From NCBI GenBank assembly GCA_938003835.1, contig CALKXJ010000003.1:1-64000 (forward strand): a stretch of DNA of 64,000 bases, given 5' to 3'. The stretch comes from an uncultured Bryobacteraceae bacterium (lineage in GTDB: Bacteria; Acidobacteriota; Terriglobia; Bryobacterales; Bryobacteraceae). The notes under the pieces were generated by a model. It saw only the letters and a list, made by a program, of their open reading frames with translations, was not told the origin of the DNA and searched no databases. Below, one piece after another: positions 62,666-64,000 of the stretch. The translations under genes were made by a program, and so were the position numbers. How positions within the stretch are numbered: position 1 is the stretch's first letter; every line of letters begins with the position of its first letter.

Positions 62666-64000
62666 CTAGCCCTGCTGCGCCAGCGCGAACCGGGCGGCTT
62701 CCCCCATGAGCCGGATCGCCCGAATGATGGCTTCGGTCTCCTCGAAACCGTAGGAGAGCCGGAGTTGCCGGCGGCCGGCTTCCATCAGCGCGCCGCCCGA
62801 ATCGACGCAGTACTCTCCCGGCAGGTAGACCACTCGCGGCCCGAGCCGCTCCGGCGGGCCGTCGAGTGCCGGATCGCCCGTGGTCCGGCTCAGATAACGG
62901 AAAAACGGCGAGCCGGTGCAGGTCTCGATGCGGGAGAAGGTGAGGTAGAAGTAAAAACCGGCGCGCCCGCCCCGGCAGGACGCAAGATACGGCCCCAACT
63001 CGGCGTCGATCGCCTGCCGGACGGCGGCGGCCTTTTCGCGATAGCCCGCCCGGACGCGTTCGAGCTGCTCGCCGATATGGTGATCGAGCAGCCAGGCAGC
63101 CATCTCCTGGGCAAACAGCGGGGCGCTGAAGCCGGTGTCGGAGGTCTTCTGCACCACCGCGTCCATCAACGGGCCGGGCGGACCGAGCAGATAGCCGATC
63201 CGCAACGCGGGGGCGAGAACTTTCGACAGCGTGCCGATTTCATAGACCAGCTCGAGCGGATCCTCGCCGAGCGCCGAACGGCGCGCTCCGACGCGCGGAT
63301 CGTGGATCAGCAGCTCGTAGGCGAGGTCAAAGAAGACCGGAATCCTGCGACCGAAGCGTTCGCTCAACGACGCGGCGAGCCCGATGAGGGTACTCCGGCG
63401 GGCCTCCGAGAGGATCGTGCAGCTCGGGTTGTTCACCGTGACGACATAGAAGAAGGCGAGCTCGCCGAGGCGCTCGCCGAGCGCGCTCAGCCGTCGCTCG
63501 AGCGCCTCGGGCTCGATGCCCTCTTCGTCTTCGGGCGTCGCGAGAAGTTCGAAGCCTTTGCGCTCGAGCGCGTTCGCGTAGACGTAGTAGACCGGATCGG
63601 AGGTGACGACGATGCCCGGGGCGAAGATCTCGGCCAGAGCGTCCAGGACGCTCGTGGCGCCGCAGGGTCCGATGATGAGGCGCTTGCTCGCCAGCGTCTC
63701 CTCCTTGAGCCACCCCGTGCGGACGAGGAAGCGGCCGATCGAGTCGATAAGGTTCGGCGAGCCCTCCGGCCCGCCGTAGTTGAAGGCCTGCCGGTAGCGG
63801 ACCGGATCGGCGATGATGGCGTCCATGGCCCGGCGCAGCAGATCGACGGGAATCGTCCTTTCGTTGACGTAGCCCACGCCCAGGTTGATGTCGACGCCGT
63901 CGCGGAAGTCGCGCGCGAAGCCTGCCATCATCCGGTTGACCGGCGAGGGCGAGGTCGAGGCGCGCCCGTAAGGAGAGAACGCCGGTGGGGCCAGAGAGCG
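62666..64000 (-). CDS. PLP-dependent aminotransferase class I/II (5' end beyond the window)
   Basis: A class I/II aminotransferase. The PLP lysine is in YEIGTLSKVLAPALRIGYLL, with VTVNNPSCTILSEA and FFDLAYELLIHD (Asp) earlier and GRRQLRLSYGFEETE at the end. The frame has an ATG pair at 63926-63931, but it stays open to base 64000 through SPYGRASTSPSPVNRMMAGF, so the true start is probably outside the window. The substrate, an amino or keto acid, is not known. It is a cytoplasmic enzyme. Confidence 0.82.
   Translation of the reverse strand, partial: RSLAPPAFSPYGRASTSPSPVNRMMAGFARDFRDGVDINLGVGYVNERTIPVDLLRRAMDAIIADPVRYRQAFNYGGPEGSPNLIDSIGRFLVRTGWLKEETLASKRLIIGPCGATSVLDALAEIFAPGIVVTSDPVYYVYANALERKGFELLATPEDEEGIEPEALERRLSALGERLGELAFFYVVTVNNPSCTILSEARRSTLIGLAASLSERFGRRIPVFFDLAYELLIHDPRVGARRSALGEDPLELVYEIGTLSKVLAPALRIGYLLGPPGPLMDAVVQKTSDTGFSAPLFAQEMAAWLLDHHIGEQLERVRAGYREKAAAVRQAIDAELGPYLASCRGGRAGFYFYLTFSRIETCTGSPFFRYLSRTTGDPALDGPPERLGPRVVYLPGEYCVDSGGALMEAGRRQLRLSYGFEETEAIIRAIRLMGEAARFALAQQG

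Noticed and set aside
1-64000. tRNA or rRNA genes and CRISPR arrays
   Set aside because: I scanned the gene gaps on both strands for tRNA arms, rRNA conserved cores and regularly spaced repeats and saw none; small tRNAs overlapping genes could not be excluded without a tool.

Overview
The window looks like a high-GC, Gram-negative chromosome, most likely from the Acidobacteriota. Four things point there: an intact and a decayed Oar-type TonB-dependent receptor (carboxypeptidase-regulatory-like N-terminal domain), a broken CadC-like winged-helix regulator, many Tat-exported single-copy metabolic proteins, and a sulfate-reduction locus that carries both dsrD and dsrL, a combination known from acidobacterial sulfate reducers. 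The phylum is inferred from gene content; no rRNA marker is present.

Region 1 (1-20 kb) is ordinary and mixed. It has the last codons of groEL, then lptD, a zinc-ribbon/RDD membrane protein and a polytopic membrane protein, followed by a graveyard of two neighbouring pseudogenes (TonB receptor and CadC-like regulator). After that come a Dabb-type secreted protein, an SDR dehydrogenase, a large secreted protein of unknown function, a split transketolase with an amidohydrolase, a double-ACT protein, a sulfatase, a Tat-type DUF362 protein and a small cyclase-like helical-repeat protein. A GTATAC-centred repeat occurs at 85-141 and again at 17847-17877.

Region 2 (20-33.8 kb) holds a prepilin peptidase, two polytopic GT-C-like membrane proteins, a GT2 glycosyltransferase / Gfo-Idh oxidoreductase / B12-type radical SAM operon, and a run of Tat- or Sec-exported proteins (RidA, DUF362, an unknown protein, creatininase, a mannonate-dehydratase-like TIM barrel) with an APC permease.

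Region 3 (33.8-58.9 kb) is the core of the window: 25 consecutive minus-strand genes with gaps under 100 bp, many overlapping, running from a plausible promoter at 58831-58859. The order is aprB-aprA-(zinc finger)-(YkgJ cysteine cluster)-qmoABC-dsrAB-dsrD-(ferritin-like)-dsrL-dsrC-(RsbRD-like)-dsrMKJOP-yeiH-(50-aa membrane protein)-TauE/SafE-(cytochrome b)-(HybA-like FeS)-(HybB-like protein fused to a hexahaem cytochrome). Together these encode APS-to-sulfite (AprBA with QmoABC) and sulfite-to-sulfide (DsrAB, DsrC, DsrMKJOP) reduction, plus likely accessory redox and sulfur-anion export functions. ATP sulfurylase (sat) is not in the window.

Region 4 (59-64 kb) contains an intact TonB-dependent receptor with its own promoter-like sequence and terminator hairpin, and an aminotransferase whose reading frame stays open to the window edge. 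I saw no tRNA, rRNA, CRISPR array, transposase gene or replication origin, and no gene-free stretch longer than 300 bases.
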